Below are positions 35,290-52,426 of a stretch of DNA of 64,000 nucleotides, piece by piece. The DNA is from Deltaproteobacteria bacterium (GTDB lineage: Bacteria > Desulfobacterota > Desulfarculia > Adiutricales > Adiutricaceae), in NCBI GenBank assembly GCA_031263485.1, contig JAISFS010000334.1, positions 1 to 64,000 on the forward strand, written 5' to 3'. Positions within the stretch are counted from its first letter, which is position 1, and the number at the start of each line of letters is the position of its first letter. The notes under the pieces are model-generated. The model was not told the DNA's origin and did no database searches. It saw nothing but the letters and a program-made list of their open reading frames with translations. The translations under genes and the position numbers were made by a program.

Positions 35290-35631
35290 ATGTCGAAGCA
35301 CAACAAGAGCCGTTCCGAGAAGAAGGAGGCGAGGCTGCTCCGGGAGCAGCTGATAGCCGCCGGGCAGCCGCTTCCGCCGAAGCCCGCCGCGCCGCCCCCG
35401 CCCAAGGCCAAGGCCAAGAAGGACGTCCGTCCCAAGCCCCCGGGCAGGATCATGCGGCTCATCACCTTCTTCAGGGAGGCGCGGAGGGAGCTCAACTGGG
35501 TCACCTGGCCCACCCGGAAGGAGACCCTGAAGTCCACGGGCGTGCTTCTGGTCCTGGTGGGCATCTCCGCCGCCTACCTGGGCATCGTGGACGGCCTTCT
35601 TTCGCGGATCCTGGGCCTCATCATGCGGTAG
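35290..35631 (+). CDS. secE: Preprotein translocase subunit SecE
   Basis: A 113-residue protein. The Lys/Pro-rich N-terminal half (about 1-50) is longer than in minimal SecE. The conserved part is FFREARRELNWVTWPTRKE at about 60-78, an amphipathic helix lying on the membrane, then one membrane helix (about 85-107). SecE clamps SecY in the SecYEG channel. The ribosome site is weak. nusG follows 65 bp downstream. Confidence 0.95.
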   Translation: MSKHNKSRSEKKEARLLREQLIAAGQPLPPKPAAPPPPKAKAKKDVRPKPPGRIMRLITFFREARRELNWVTWPTRKETLKSTGVLLVLVGISAAYLGIVDGLLSRILGLIMR

Positions 35632-35696
35632 CCCCTCCCTTCGGGGAGGCGACTGCCGGACGCCGCGCGGGCGCCCGCGCGGCGCGGGAGCTTTCC

Positions 35697-36233
35697 GTGG
35701 CGTTGCAATGGTACGTCGTTCATACCTTTTCGGGATTTGAGAACAGGGTCAAGCAGGCCCTGGAGGACCGGGTCAACCGCGCCAACCTCCAGGAGCAGAT
35801 TCCCAAGGTCGTGCTCCCAATGGAGAACGTCATGGAGATGGCCAAGGGCGGCGGCAGGAAGACCACCGCCCGCAAGCTCTTTCCCGGCTACATCCTGGTC
35901 CAGATGGAGTTCAACGACCTCACCTGGCACACGGTGAAGGACACCCCCAAGGTCACGGGCTTTCTGGGCGACAAGAACAAGCCCGAGCCCATCACCGAGG
36001 AGGAGGCCTCGCGGGTCCTGGCCCAGATGGAGGAGGGTGCCAAGAAGCCCAAGAGCCGCTACCGTTTCGACGAGGGGGACGAGATCAAGGTCATCGAGGG
36101 CCCCTTCAACAGTTTCGTCGGCGTGGTGGAGGAGGTCAACTCCGACAAGGGCAAGCTCAAGGTCCTCATCACCATCTTCGGAAGGCCCACTCCCGTGGAG
36201 CTGGACTTCTCCCAGGTCGAGAAGGGTAGCTGA
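35697..36233 (+). CDS. nusG: Transcription termination/antitermination factor NusG
   Basis: A 178-residue protein from a GTG at 35697. [20 protein letters not shown] opens the NGN domain that binds RNA polymerase; [10 protein letters not shown] and [14 protein letters not shown] are conserved. The KOW domain starts at about 122 ([20 protein letters not shown]) and ends [17 protein letters not shown]. NusG links polymerase to Rho or the ribosome. It is expected to be co-expressed with secE. Confidence 0.97.
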   Translation: MALQWYVVHTFSGFENRVKQALEDRVNRANLQEQIPKVVLPMENVMEMAKGGGRKTTARKLFPGYILVQMEFNDLTWHTVKDTPKVTGFLGDKNKPEPITEEEASRVLAQMEEGAKKPKSRYRFDEGDEIKVIEGPFNSFVGVVEEVNSDKGKLKVLITIFGRPTPVELDFSQVEKGS

Positions 36234-36602
36234 GTCCCCCTCCGTTTCACTTTACGGCCCCGCGACGACAGGTTGCGGGGCCTTTCCGGCCTTAAGGCCC
36301 GGGGCCCCGGCCGGTCAATTCGCGCAGACCCGTCAAGCCTCTGTTCTCCGGCCTCCGGGCCCACCGGCCCCGAGGCCTTTGTTGCCACCGGGACTCGGAC
36401 GGGCGCCAGGGGCCGACGGGGCGGGGTTCCGGATCCGGACCGCCTCCGGCGGTTGCCCGAGGCTCCGGGTATCCGGTCGAGGTGGCCGAGAGTCGAGGGC
36501 GGAGGCCCTTGCAATCCTGCCCGAAACGTGCTTTAATAAACAGATCACCGAAATCGGCCCGGGCGATCCCCCGGACCCCCGCGTTCCAGGAGACCCTTCA
36601 AG
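36234..36602 (+). other. nusG-rplK spacer with hairpin
   Basis: GGCCCCGC (36256-36263) pairs with GCGGGGCC (36275-36282) and only three T residues follow, so it may be a weak terminator or attenuator. The remaining 300 bp hold no recognised gene. The spacer is longer than usual. Confidence 0.45.
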
Positions 36603-37031
36603 ATGGCAAAGAAAGTCGTGGCCCAGGTCAAACTCCAGCTCCCGGCGGGCGGCGCCGTTCCCGGCCCCCCGGTAGGCCCGGCGCTGGGCCAGCACGGCCT
36701 GAGCCCCATAGAGTTCACCAAGGCCTACAACGCCCGCACGCAAAAGCAGGAGGGCCTGGTGATCCCCGTAGTCATCACGGTCTACTCCGACAAGACCTTC
36801 ACCTTCATCACCAAGACCCCGCCCGCCTCCTTTCTCCTGAAGAAGGCCGTAGGCGCAGCCAAGGGCTCCGACACTCCGGGCCGCAAGGCCGTGGGCCAGG
36901 TGACCGAGGCCCAGCTCGAGGAGATTGCCAAGGTCAAGTTCGATGACCTGTCCGCCCACAGCATGGACGAGGCCAAGCTGATCATAGCCGGCACCGCCAG
37001 GAGCATGGGGCTCCAGGTGGTGAAGGAATAG
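36603..37031 (+). CDS. rplK: 50S ribosomal protein L11
   Basis: A 142-residue protein beginning [39 protein letters not shown] and [17 protein letters not shown] are diagnostic, and the C-terminal RNA-binding domain includes [20 protein letters not shown]11 binds the 23S GTPase-associated centre and recruits RelA and release factors. The length is standard. Confidence 0.97.
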   Translation: MAKKVVAQVKLQLPAGGAVPGPPVGPALGQHGLSPIEFTKAYNARTQKQEGLVIPVVITVYSDKTFTFITKTPPASFLLKKAVGAAKGSDTPGRKAVGQVTEAQLEEIAKVKFDDLSAHSMDEAKLIIAGTARSMGLQVVKE

Positions 37032-37233
37032 CCGTGAAGGGCTAGCCGCCGTTTCGCGGGCCCGCCGGCTTCGGCGGGCATGTCGGCCGTGCGGTCGATC
37101 AGGACCCGGAAGCCGCCTTCCGGGCATTTTCGCGAGAGACGCGGCCGCGTTGCGGCCCGCGTCGGCACGGAGGCCTCGAGCCTCCCGGGGCGCTATCGGG
37201 GAGCCCCGCAAAGACAGAACCCGGAGGGGAAAG

Positions 37234-37944
37234 ATGGCTTTCAACAAGAAGCACAAGGAGGCCGAGGCCAAGGTTGACCGCCTGAAGCGTTACAGCTTCG
37301 AGGAGGCGGTGAAGCTCTCCAAGGAGACGGCCTTCGCCAAGTTCGACGAGACGCTGGAGATAGCGGTGCGCCTGGGAGTGGATCCGCGCCACGCGGACCA
37401 GATGGTCCGCGGGGCCGTGAGCCTGCCAAACGGCACCGGCCGTACCGTGCGCGTGGCCGTCTTCGCCAAGGGCGAGAAGGAGCGCGAGGCGCTTGACGCC
37501 GGGGCCGACTTCGCGGGCGCGGACGAGCTCATCGAGAAGGTCCAGGGCGGATTCACCGACTTCGACAAGGCCATCGCCACCCCGGACATCATGGGCCAGG
37601 TGGGCCGCCTGGGCAAGATCCTGGGGCCCCGGGGGCTCATGCCCAACGCCAAGCTGGGCACCGTCACCTTCGACGTGGCGAACGCGGTGAAGGAGCTCAA
37701 GGCGGGCAGGATCGAGTTCCGCGTCGAGAAGAACGGCATCGTGCACGCGCCCATGGGCAGGATCTCCTTCCAGGAAGAGCTGCTCCTGGGCAACATCGCG
37801 GCCTTCATGGACGCGATCCAGAAGGCCAAGCCCAGCACCTCCAAGGGCGCCTACATCAAGGGCATCACCCTCGCGAGCACCATGGGCCCGGGCATCAAGG
37901 TGGACTCGGCGCTCGTGAAGGACCTCAAGGCCTACTCGGCTTAG
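37234..37944 (+). CDS. rplA: 50S ribosomal protein L1
   Basis: A 236-residue protein. The ATG at 37234 with GGAGGGG upstream was chosen over the longer open frame because [15 protein letters not shown] is the family start. [31 protein letters not shown] and [10 protein letters not shown] are hallmark segments. L1 forms the mobile stalk at the ribosomal E site and commonly represses the rplKA mRNA. Confidence 0.97.
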   Translation: MAFNKKHKEAEAKVDRLKRYSFEEAVKLSKETAFAKFDETLEIAVRLGVDPRHADQMVRGAVSLPNGTGRTVRVAVFAKGEKEREALDAGADFAGADELIEKVQGGFTDFDKAIATPDIMGQVGRLGKILGPRGLMPNAKLGTVTFDVANAVKELKAGRIEFRVEKNGIVHAPMGRISFQEELLLGNIAAFMDAIQKAKPSTSKGAYIKGITLASTMGPGIKVDSALVKDLKAYSA

Positions 37945-38353
37945 ACTCCCCGGCCCGCGTCCCCGCGGGCCCCGCTCTTCGAGTTCGTGCAGCGGCCTGC
38001 CCTGCGGTCGCTCCGGGCGGCGTAACCGCGTCGCGTCGACTGCGTCCCCGCCGCGCCTTCTTGCGGCCATCGTCGGCTCGCGCCCGGGATTGGGAGTTCA
38101 CGGCGCCGGGCGGGGGGGGCTCACGGGAAGCGTTGCGGCGGCCTAAACGGCGAATCGCGAATCGCCGAATCGCGGGTAACCGCCCGAGGAAATTTTCGGA
38201 TTTCGGGCCAGAGACAGCCGGTCGCCTCAGGGCGTTAATGGCGCAAGCCGCCGGTCGAGGCCGTGGACAGACCACAGGCTGGCATCGGCCCTGAAAAAGG
38301 GGGCCCTTTCGGGTCGCCTTCATTCCAGGAAAGGAGGAAAACCCTAACAGGCA
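37945..38353 (+). promoter_or_regulatory. rplJ leader (presumed L10 autoregulatory region)
   Basis: 409 bp lie between rplA and rplJ. In most bacteria this leader folds to bind the L10-L12 complex and limit rplJL translation. Here I infer it from position; I did not fold it. AGGAGG at about 38332-38337 is 16 nt from the ATG, unusually far for a ribosome site. Confidence 0.5.
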
Positions 38354-38887
38354 ATGGACAAGGATACGAAAAAGGCCGTGCTCTCCGAGCTCAAGGCCAT
38401 CTTCAAGGGATCCCAGGCCGTCTTCGTCGCCGACTTCAAGGGGCTTTCCGTCACCGCGCAGAACCAGCTGAGGCTCAAGGTGCGCGCCGCCGGGGGCGGC
38501 TTCAGGGTGGCCAAGAATACCCTGACGCGGCTGGCCGTGGACGATGCCGGGGCGTCGGGCATAAGGCCCCATCTTATCGGCAACAACGCGCTGGCGTACA
38601 CCGAAGGCGATCCGGTGGCCCTGGCCAAGGCCGTCACGGACTTCGCGAAGGACGAGGAGAAGTTCCAGATCAAGTGCGGCGTCCTGGGCTCCAAGGCCCT
38701 CACGGCGGACGACATCAGGACTCTTTCCAAGCTGCCTTCCAGGGAGGCCCTGGTGGCGACGCTCCTGGGCACCCTGAACGCGGTGCCGGGCTCGCTCGTG
38801 CGCGTCCTGGCCGGCGTCCCGCAGAAGCTGGTCCGTCTCATCTCGGCAATAGGCGAGCGGAAGGGCGAGAAGCCCGAAGCCGCCTGA
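38354..38887 (+). CDS. rplJ: 50S ribosomal protein L10
   Basis: A 177-residue protein with [20 protein letters not shown] at its N-terminus, [15 protein letters not shown], and the helical C-terminal region that binds L7/L12 dimers. Its role is the base of the ribosomal stalk. The gene sits 88 bp before rplL, the usual partner. Confidence 0.96.
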   Translation: MDKDTKKAVLSELKAIFKGSQAVFVADFKGLSVTAQNQLRLKVRAAGGGFRVAKNTLTRLAVDDAGASGIRPHLIGNNALAYTEGDPVALAKAVTDFAKDEEKFQIKCGVLGSKALTADDIRTLSKLPSREALVATLLGTLNAVPGSLVRVLAGVPQKLVRLISAIGERKGEKPEAA

Positions 38888-38975
38888 AAATGCCGACGAC
38901 CCGAAAGATTCCCCGGGGGCCAGCGCGCCCCCCTACGGGCCCGGTCAGCGGGCCCGACGGAGCAAGACACATATC

Positions 38976-39365
38976 ATGAGCGTTTCCAAGGAAGAGGTTA
39001 TCGAGTTCCTCAAGAACATGTCCGTTATCGAGCTGTCCGGCCTGGTGAAGGAGCTCGAGGAGATCTTCGGCGTGTCCGCCGCCGCCCCGGTGGCCGTGTC
39101 CGCCGCCGGCCCCGCCGTGGCGGTCGAGGCGGGGCCCCCGCCCGAGGAGCAGACGGAGTTCACCCTGGTCCTGACCGAGGTGGGCCCGCAGAAGATCAAC
39201 ATCATCAAGGAGGTCCGCGCCATAGTGCCCGGCCTTGGCCTGAAGGAGGCCAAGGAGCTGGTCGAGGGCGCCCCGCAGAACGTGAAGGAAGGCATCACCA
39301 AGGAGGAGGCCGAGAAGTTCAAGAAGCAGCTCGAGGCCCTGGGCGCAAAGGTGGAGATCAAGTAG
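38976..39365 (+). CDS. rplL: 50S ribosomal protein L7/L12
   Basis: A 129-residue acidic stalk protein. The N-terminal dimerisation helix region ([20 protein letters not shown]) is followed by an Ala/Val hinge, then the C-terminal domain [35 protein letters not shown] and a LGAKVEIK end. It contacts translation factors. Confidence 0.97.
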   Translation: MSVSKEEVIEFLKNMSVIELSGLVKELEEIFGVSAAAPVAVSAAGPAVAVEAGPPPEEQTEFTLVLTEVGPQKINIIKEVRAIVPGLGLKEAKELVEGAPQNVKEGITKEEAEKFKKQLEALGAKVEIK

Positions 39366-39780
39366 CGCCCCATTTCCGTCGCCCGCGGCCGGCCTCATGC
39401 CCGGCCGGTCGCGGGCCAAGCTACGCCCCGGAGGACGGGTGGTCTATCCGCCGGGGATTTCGGCCATAACCGCCGCCCGCCGCCCCCGAACGGGGGGAGG
39501 TGACCCCATAGCCCTGAAGACATTCTATTGCCAGCTCCGCCGTCCGCGCGGCGGACTTGACGAGGGAAACTGAAGTTCTCGCGGGCGTCGCGCCGCCAAG
39601 GCCCCGCCCGCTCCCCTGTGCCGTAGGACCGCGCGAGCGGTCGCGCGGCCCGGGGGGCCCCAGGCCCCCGGGCCCATAGCCTAAAAGCCTCAGCCTCCTG
39701 TCGCCCTCGCAAGGCTTCGGGAAAGGGTCAGGCCGAGCACATTGGAAGAAGAAACTCTGCCCTTGAACGGTAACGCCTCA
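39366..39780 (+). other. rplL-rpoB spacer with 14-bp hairpin
   Basis: GCCCGCGGCCGGCC at 39381-39394 pairs with 39403-39416 (one G-U pair) around an 8-nt loop, 16 bp past the rplL stop. No T-run follows. In enteric bacteria this spacer holds an attenuator and an RNase III site that lower rpoBC relative to rplJL; the same role is inferred here. Confidence 0.55.
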
Positions 39781-39836
39781 CCCGCCGCGTCGGCCTTTCC
39801 AGGAAATGGCCGCTGCGGCGGGCACGGGGCTTTTTT
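39781..39836 (+). terminator. Possible attenuator upstream of rpoB
   Basis: CCCGCCGC (39781-39788) pairs with GCGGCGGG (39815-39822), and CGGCC (39791-39795) with GGCCG (39808-39812) inside it. Six T residues at 39831-39836 follow after 8 nt, too far for a textbook terminator but close enough for partial termination. Confidence 0.45.
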
Positions 39837-39900
39837 GCCCTCCGGATCCTTACGGGCCTGAGGGCACGGGGGTGGCCGCCCGCCCCCGGCCGGAGGAAAA

Positions 39901-44844
<4,944 letters not shown>

Positions 44845-44959
44845 GGGTCCCAGGCGTCCGGCGCGGCCGTCCGCTTGGCGGACGGCCGACGCGACCTGAC
44901 CCGGCAAAGGCATACGGCCCGCGCGGCCCACGCACCGCAGGCCCCTCCACGGACTTTCC

Positions 44960-44985
44960 CGGCCCCCGGCCTCAGCCGGGGGCCG
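44960..44985 (+). other. Perfect 11-bp hairpin between rpoB and rpoC
   Basis: CGGCCCCCGGC and GCCGGGGGCCG pair fully around CTCA. A pyrimidine stretch ending in TTTTT follows 10 nt later. The rpoB-rpoC gap (190 bp) is longer than usual. It may stabilise or process the mRNA. Confidence 0.6.
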
Positions 44986-45034
44986 TCTTCCCGCTTTTTC
45001 CGGCGCGGCCGCCGCTCCGGGAAGGAGGAACCAC

Positions 45035-49513
<4,479 letters not shown>

Positions 49514-49555
49514 CGTCGGCTTCGCCCCGCCAATGACAAGGCGGGCCCGCAGAAC

Positions 49556-49606
49556 GGGCCCCCTCCCCGGACGCCTCCCGCTTCCGGGGAGGGGGCCCAT
49601 TTTTTC
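49556..49606 (+). terminator. Rho-independent terminator after rpoC
   Basis: GGGCCCCCTCCCCGGA pairs with TCCGGGGAGGGGGCCC across a 13-nt loop, followed by ATTTTTT. It ends the ribosomal-protein/polymerase cluster, 43 bp past the rpoC stop. Confidence 0.88.
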
Positions 49607-49857
49607 CCGGCGGCTTCAGGCCGGTCGCCGCGGCTTCCCGGCACGCCCGAAGCTCCCGGCACGCCCGAAGCGCCGGTCCAGGAAACAGGAAACCTTCGCC
49701 GGAAGGCCCCTGCGGGGAAGAAGGGGGCCTACGGATGTCTTCCCGCGATTTCCAGTGGAAAAACATGCCTGCGGGGGGTAATATCCTGTCGAGGGCGTCT
49801 GGGGGCCAGCGACCGCCGCAGGCGAAGGCGGCGCTCGGTCCGATTAGGAGGCGAGAT

Positions 49858-50340
49858 ATGGGACGGGTCTTGAACATGCGGGCCGCCGGGCGAAGCCTGA
49901 CCGCGGCTCCCGGCAGGGCTTCGGTATTCGCGGCGGCCCTGATCATTCTCGCCGCGGCCTTCCTCCTGGCCTCGACGGACGCCGCGGCCGATACCAAGGA
50001 TACCTGCCGGAAGACCTCCCGCGGGGACGTGACCTGCACCGGCAAGGACGGGGACAAGCGTACGCGGACCGACTGCGAGAGGAACCCCCGAGGCTACAAC
50101 TGCACCAGGCGCACCGCCGACGGGGAGAGGACGCGTTCCCGCTGCCTCAAGACCTCCACGGGCCAGCTGGACTGCACGTCGGGCACGGGCCGGGACAGGA
50201 CCCGGACCGTCTGCAACGAGAACAGCGGTGGCGACGTCGAATGCCGCACCAGGGGCACCTCCGGCTCCAGGACGGACACCAGTTGCCAGACGGACAGCAG
50301 AGGCAGGACGGTCTGCAAGGGCAAGGACAGGCGGCGTTAG
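49858..50340 (+). CDS. Secreted cysteine-repeat protein
   Basis: The ATG at 49858 has AGGAG 7 bp upstream. The 160-residue product has a signal-like N-terminus (hydrophobic at about 22-40, then STDAAADT). The mature part is five tandem units of about 22 residues with ten cysteines spaced C-x(8-9)-C-x(12-13): CRKTSRGDVTC, CERNPRGYNC, CLKTSTGQLDC, CNENSGGDVEC, CQTDSRGRTVC, linked by basic G-x-RTRT-type segments. Each pair probably forms a disulfide in an exported, very basic protein. I do not recognise the family. The membrane protein at 51040 shares the C-x9-C unit. Confidence 0.72.
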   Translation: MGRVLNMRAAGRSLTAAPGRASVFAAALIILAAAFLLASTDAAADTKDTCRKTSRGDVTCTGKDGDKRTRTDCERNPRGYNCTRRTADGERTRSRCLKTSTGQLDCTSGTGRDRTRTVCNENSGGDVECRTRGTSGSRTDTSCQTDSRGRTVCKGKDRRR

Positions 50341-50587
50341 GCGGCGTATGGGCGAAGCGGCGGGACATGCGGCAAGGAGCCCGGCGCGTGCCGGACAAAG
50401 ATCCGGGATCGGTCGCGTGACCGGGTTAGCGCTCCTTGCCCCCGCGTTCCACGCGGCGCTTTCGCTACGCGCTCCGGATGCCCTGGCCGAGGGCTGGCAC
50501 TATCTCTGGCGCCTGATATCCCCCGTAGCTTGCAGCGGGGATATGAGGCGCGTTCAGCCCTGAGTTTCGATGTGTTTTCCGATAATC
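50341..50587. other. Short gap before the family 2 elements
   Basis: No gene recognised between the cysteine-repeat gene and the element at 50588. Confidence 0.4.
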
Positions 50588-50765
50588 GATTCCACTGCAA
50601 AAACCCTCCCCCTCGACCGAGAGGCGGAACGCTTTGTGGCCATCGCGTTGGCGCACCCTTGCGCTTAAGCCTTTAACCATCGCCATTCTGGCGCACCATT
50701 TACCCAGCATTCTGCCTTCAAATTGCTACCTGGAGGTGATGGTGGGGGTTTTTTGCAGTGGAATC
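50588..50765 (+). mobile_element. MITE family 2, copy 2 (178 bp)
   Basis: Termini GATTCCACTGCAAAAACCC and GTTTTTTGCAGTGGAATC are inverted repeats. Flanks are ATAATC (50582-50587) and ATAATT (50766-50771), a 6-bp duplication with one difference. The interior matches the next copy closely. No coding capacity. Confidence 0.85.
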
Positions 50766-50771
50766 ATAATT

Positions 50772-50946
50772 GATTCCACTGCAAAAACCCTCCCCCTCGA
50801 CAGAAAGGCGGAACGCTTTGTGTCCATCGTATTGGCACCCTTGCGCTTAAGCCTTTGACCACCGCCATTCTTGCGCACCATGTACCCAGCATTCTGCCCT
50901 CAAAGTGCTACCTGGAGGTGAGGGTGGGGGTTTTTGCAGTGGAATT
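50772..50946 (+). mobile_element. MITE family 2, copy 3 (175 bp)
   Basis: The same termini, with the right end mutated to GGAATT. ATAATT flanks both sides (50766-50771, shared with the previous copy, and 50947-50952). The head-to-tail arrangement with a shared flank suggests either tandem duplication or a second insertion at the same target. Confidence 0.85.
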
Positions 50947-51039
50947 ATAATTCAGGTTTCTTCGCCGAATGCGGCGGCTCCGCCGCCGAAGGCGAAGGCT
51001 TGCCCGCTAGCGGAGATGGTGCGCGGAACGTGAAAAAAG

Positions 51040-51483
51040 ATGGCCCGGACGGCGGACATGGCCGCTGAAGATGCCGTTCCGTCCGCAGGTCAGGGCGAAG
51101 GAATGCATGAAATGGATGCGCGTCCCGAAAATTCGAGGCAGGACGGCCCGCCCGTCAAGCAGGAAGCGACCCCCTATGCCGCGCCGCACTTCGGGCACTC
51201 CTGGAAGCCCGCTCTCATAGCGGTCCTGGTCGCGGGACTTGCCGTGGCGGCGTTTATCATCGGCGCCTGGTACCACAAACAGCAGTTCGTCTGTGTCATG
51301 ACCGCCTCGGGCACGGTCGTCTGCGGCCAGAGCTCCGGCCCGGCGGGCGGAGCCGCCGGCGCCTCGTTCGTCCAGCCGCAGGCCGAAAGCTACAGGGAAG
51401 GCCGCAGAAAAGTCACGGAGACCAGATGCCACAACGACGAGCAGGGCGTTCAGATCTGCCGCACCACTGAATACTCCGAATGA
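51040..51483 (+). CDS. Single-pass membrane protein with paired-cysteine external domain
   Basis: A 147-residue protein. Residues 1-63 are hydrophilic; a membrane helix follows (about 64-86, ALIAVLVAGLAVAAFIIGAWY). The C-terminal side has CVMTASGTVVC and CHNDEQGVQIC, each C-x9-C with a central Gly, like the units of the protein at 49858. The orientation with the cysteines outside is inferred from that similarity. The start could also be the ATG at 51058. Function unknown. Confidence 0.65.
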   Translation: MARTADMAAEDAVPSAGQGEGMHEMDARPENSRQDGPPVKQEATPYAAPHFGHSWKPALIAVLVAGLAVAAFIIGAWYHKQQFVCVMTASGTVVCGQSSGPAGGAAGASFVQPQAESYREGRRKVTETRCHNDEQGVQICRTTEYSE

Positions 51484-52329
51484 CGGCACCTTCTTGAGGA
51501 TGACCGGCCTGGCCGCAGGACCCTCCCGGTCGTATCGCGGCAGGAGATGACGTCGGCCGCCGAAAGCCTGACGCGTCCTTCGGGCTTCTTCGGGCAAAGG
51601 ACATGCCTTCCCGCAACAGGCTTCAGGGACGCGCGGATCGCAGGTAGGGATGCTTGCCGTAACGTGCGCCGACCTTGCGGGCCGGTTCGGGGCCCCGGTA
51701 TCCATAGGCCTGCGGACAACGGGAATCAGGGTCCCATGTCCCATGACCGGGGCGAGCGCGAACCTGATCGTTACGTTGCCGCGGACGAACCGCAGGCCTG
51801 CCGGGATCGTCCATGCGTCCGACGGCCATGTGCCGAAGCCGGATTACGGCAGGACGCCGCCGCCGATCCGGGCCTGAACGGCCTTGCCGCAGTTTCCGCC
51901 GTGGTCTGCCATCCCCGCGTGATAAGCGGCGTTGACTGGGCTCGCGACATACCCGCGAAGGGACCGGAGACCAGCGGAACGTGGCGGGAGACATTCCCGA
52001 AAGCGCAGTCCGGAAGGAGTGGGCAGATCGGATACCGGCCTGCGTCGCGAAGGCGATCGTGACCGCAGGGTTGCGGCCATAAACGACGACGCTCCGCCGA
52101 AATGTACCGCAACCCGGTTTCCGGCTCATCCTCCTCACATTTCGCCCGCCATCCTCACCCCGCCGATCCCGTGTTCAGGCTCATCACGTCGGCCTTCCGC
52201 CCGGAGTTTCCGGCCCGTCGGGCAGCCTCCGGGCATTCCGGCATCCGCTTTCCCGATGTCCACTGGTTCCGGCATTGGCGGATAAGCCATTCGGCCAGCG
52301 TTTTCCGGCATGTCGCGGGTCAAGACGTC
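51484..52329. other. 846-bp non-coding gap
   Basis: No recognised gene or repeat. The open frames here are scattered over all six frames without a ribosome site or family resemblance. Confidence 0.4.
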
Positions 52330-52358
52330 TTTACCCGCCTGACGCCATAAGGTATGAT
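52330..52358 (+). promoter_or_regulatory. Possible promoter for the OmpA-fusion gene
   Basis: TTTACC (52330-52335), 17-bp spacer, TATGAT (52353-52358), about 70 bp before the start. Confidence 0.45.
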
Positions 52359-52426
52359 CTGCGAGGTTCGCTTTCCCCGGCGGGTTACGCCGGGCCTCAC
52401 GCCGCCTGGAGGTTTACGACGTCTGT

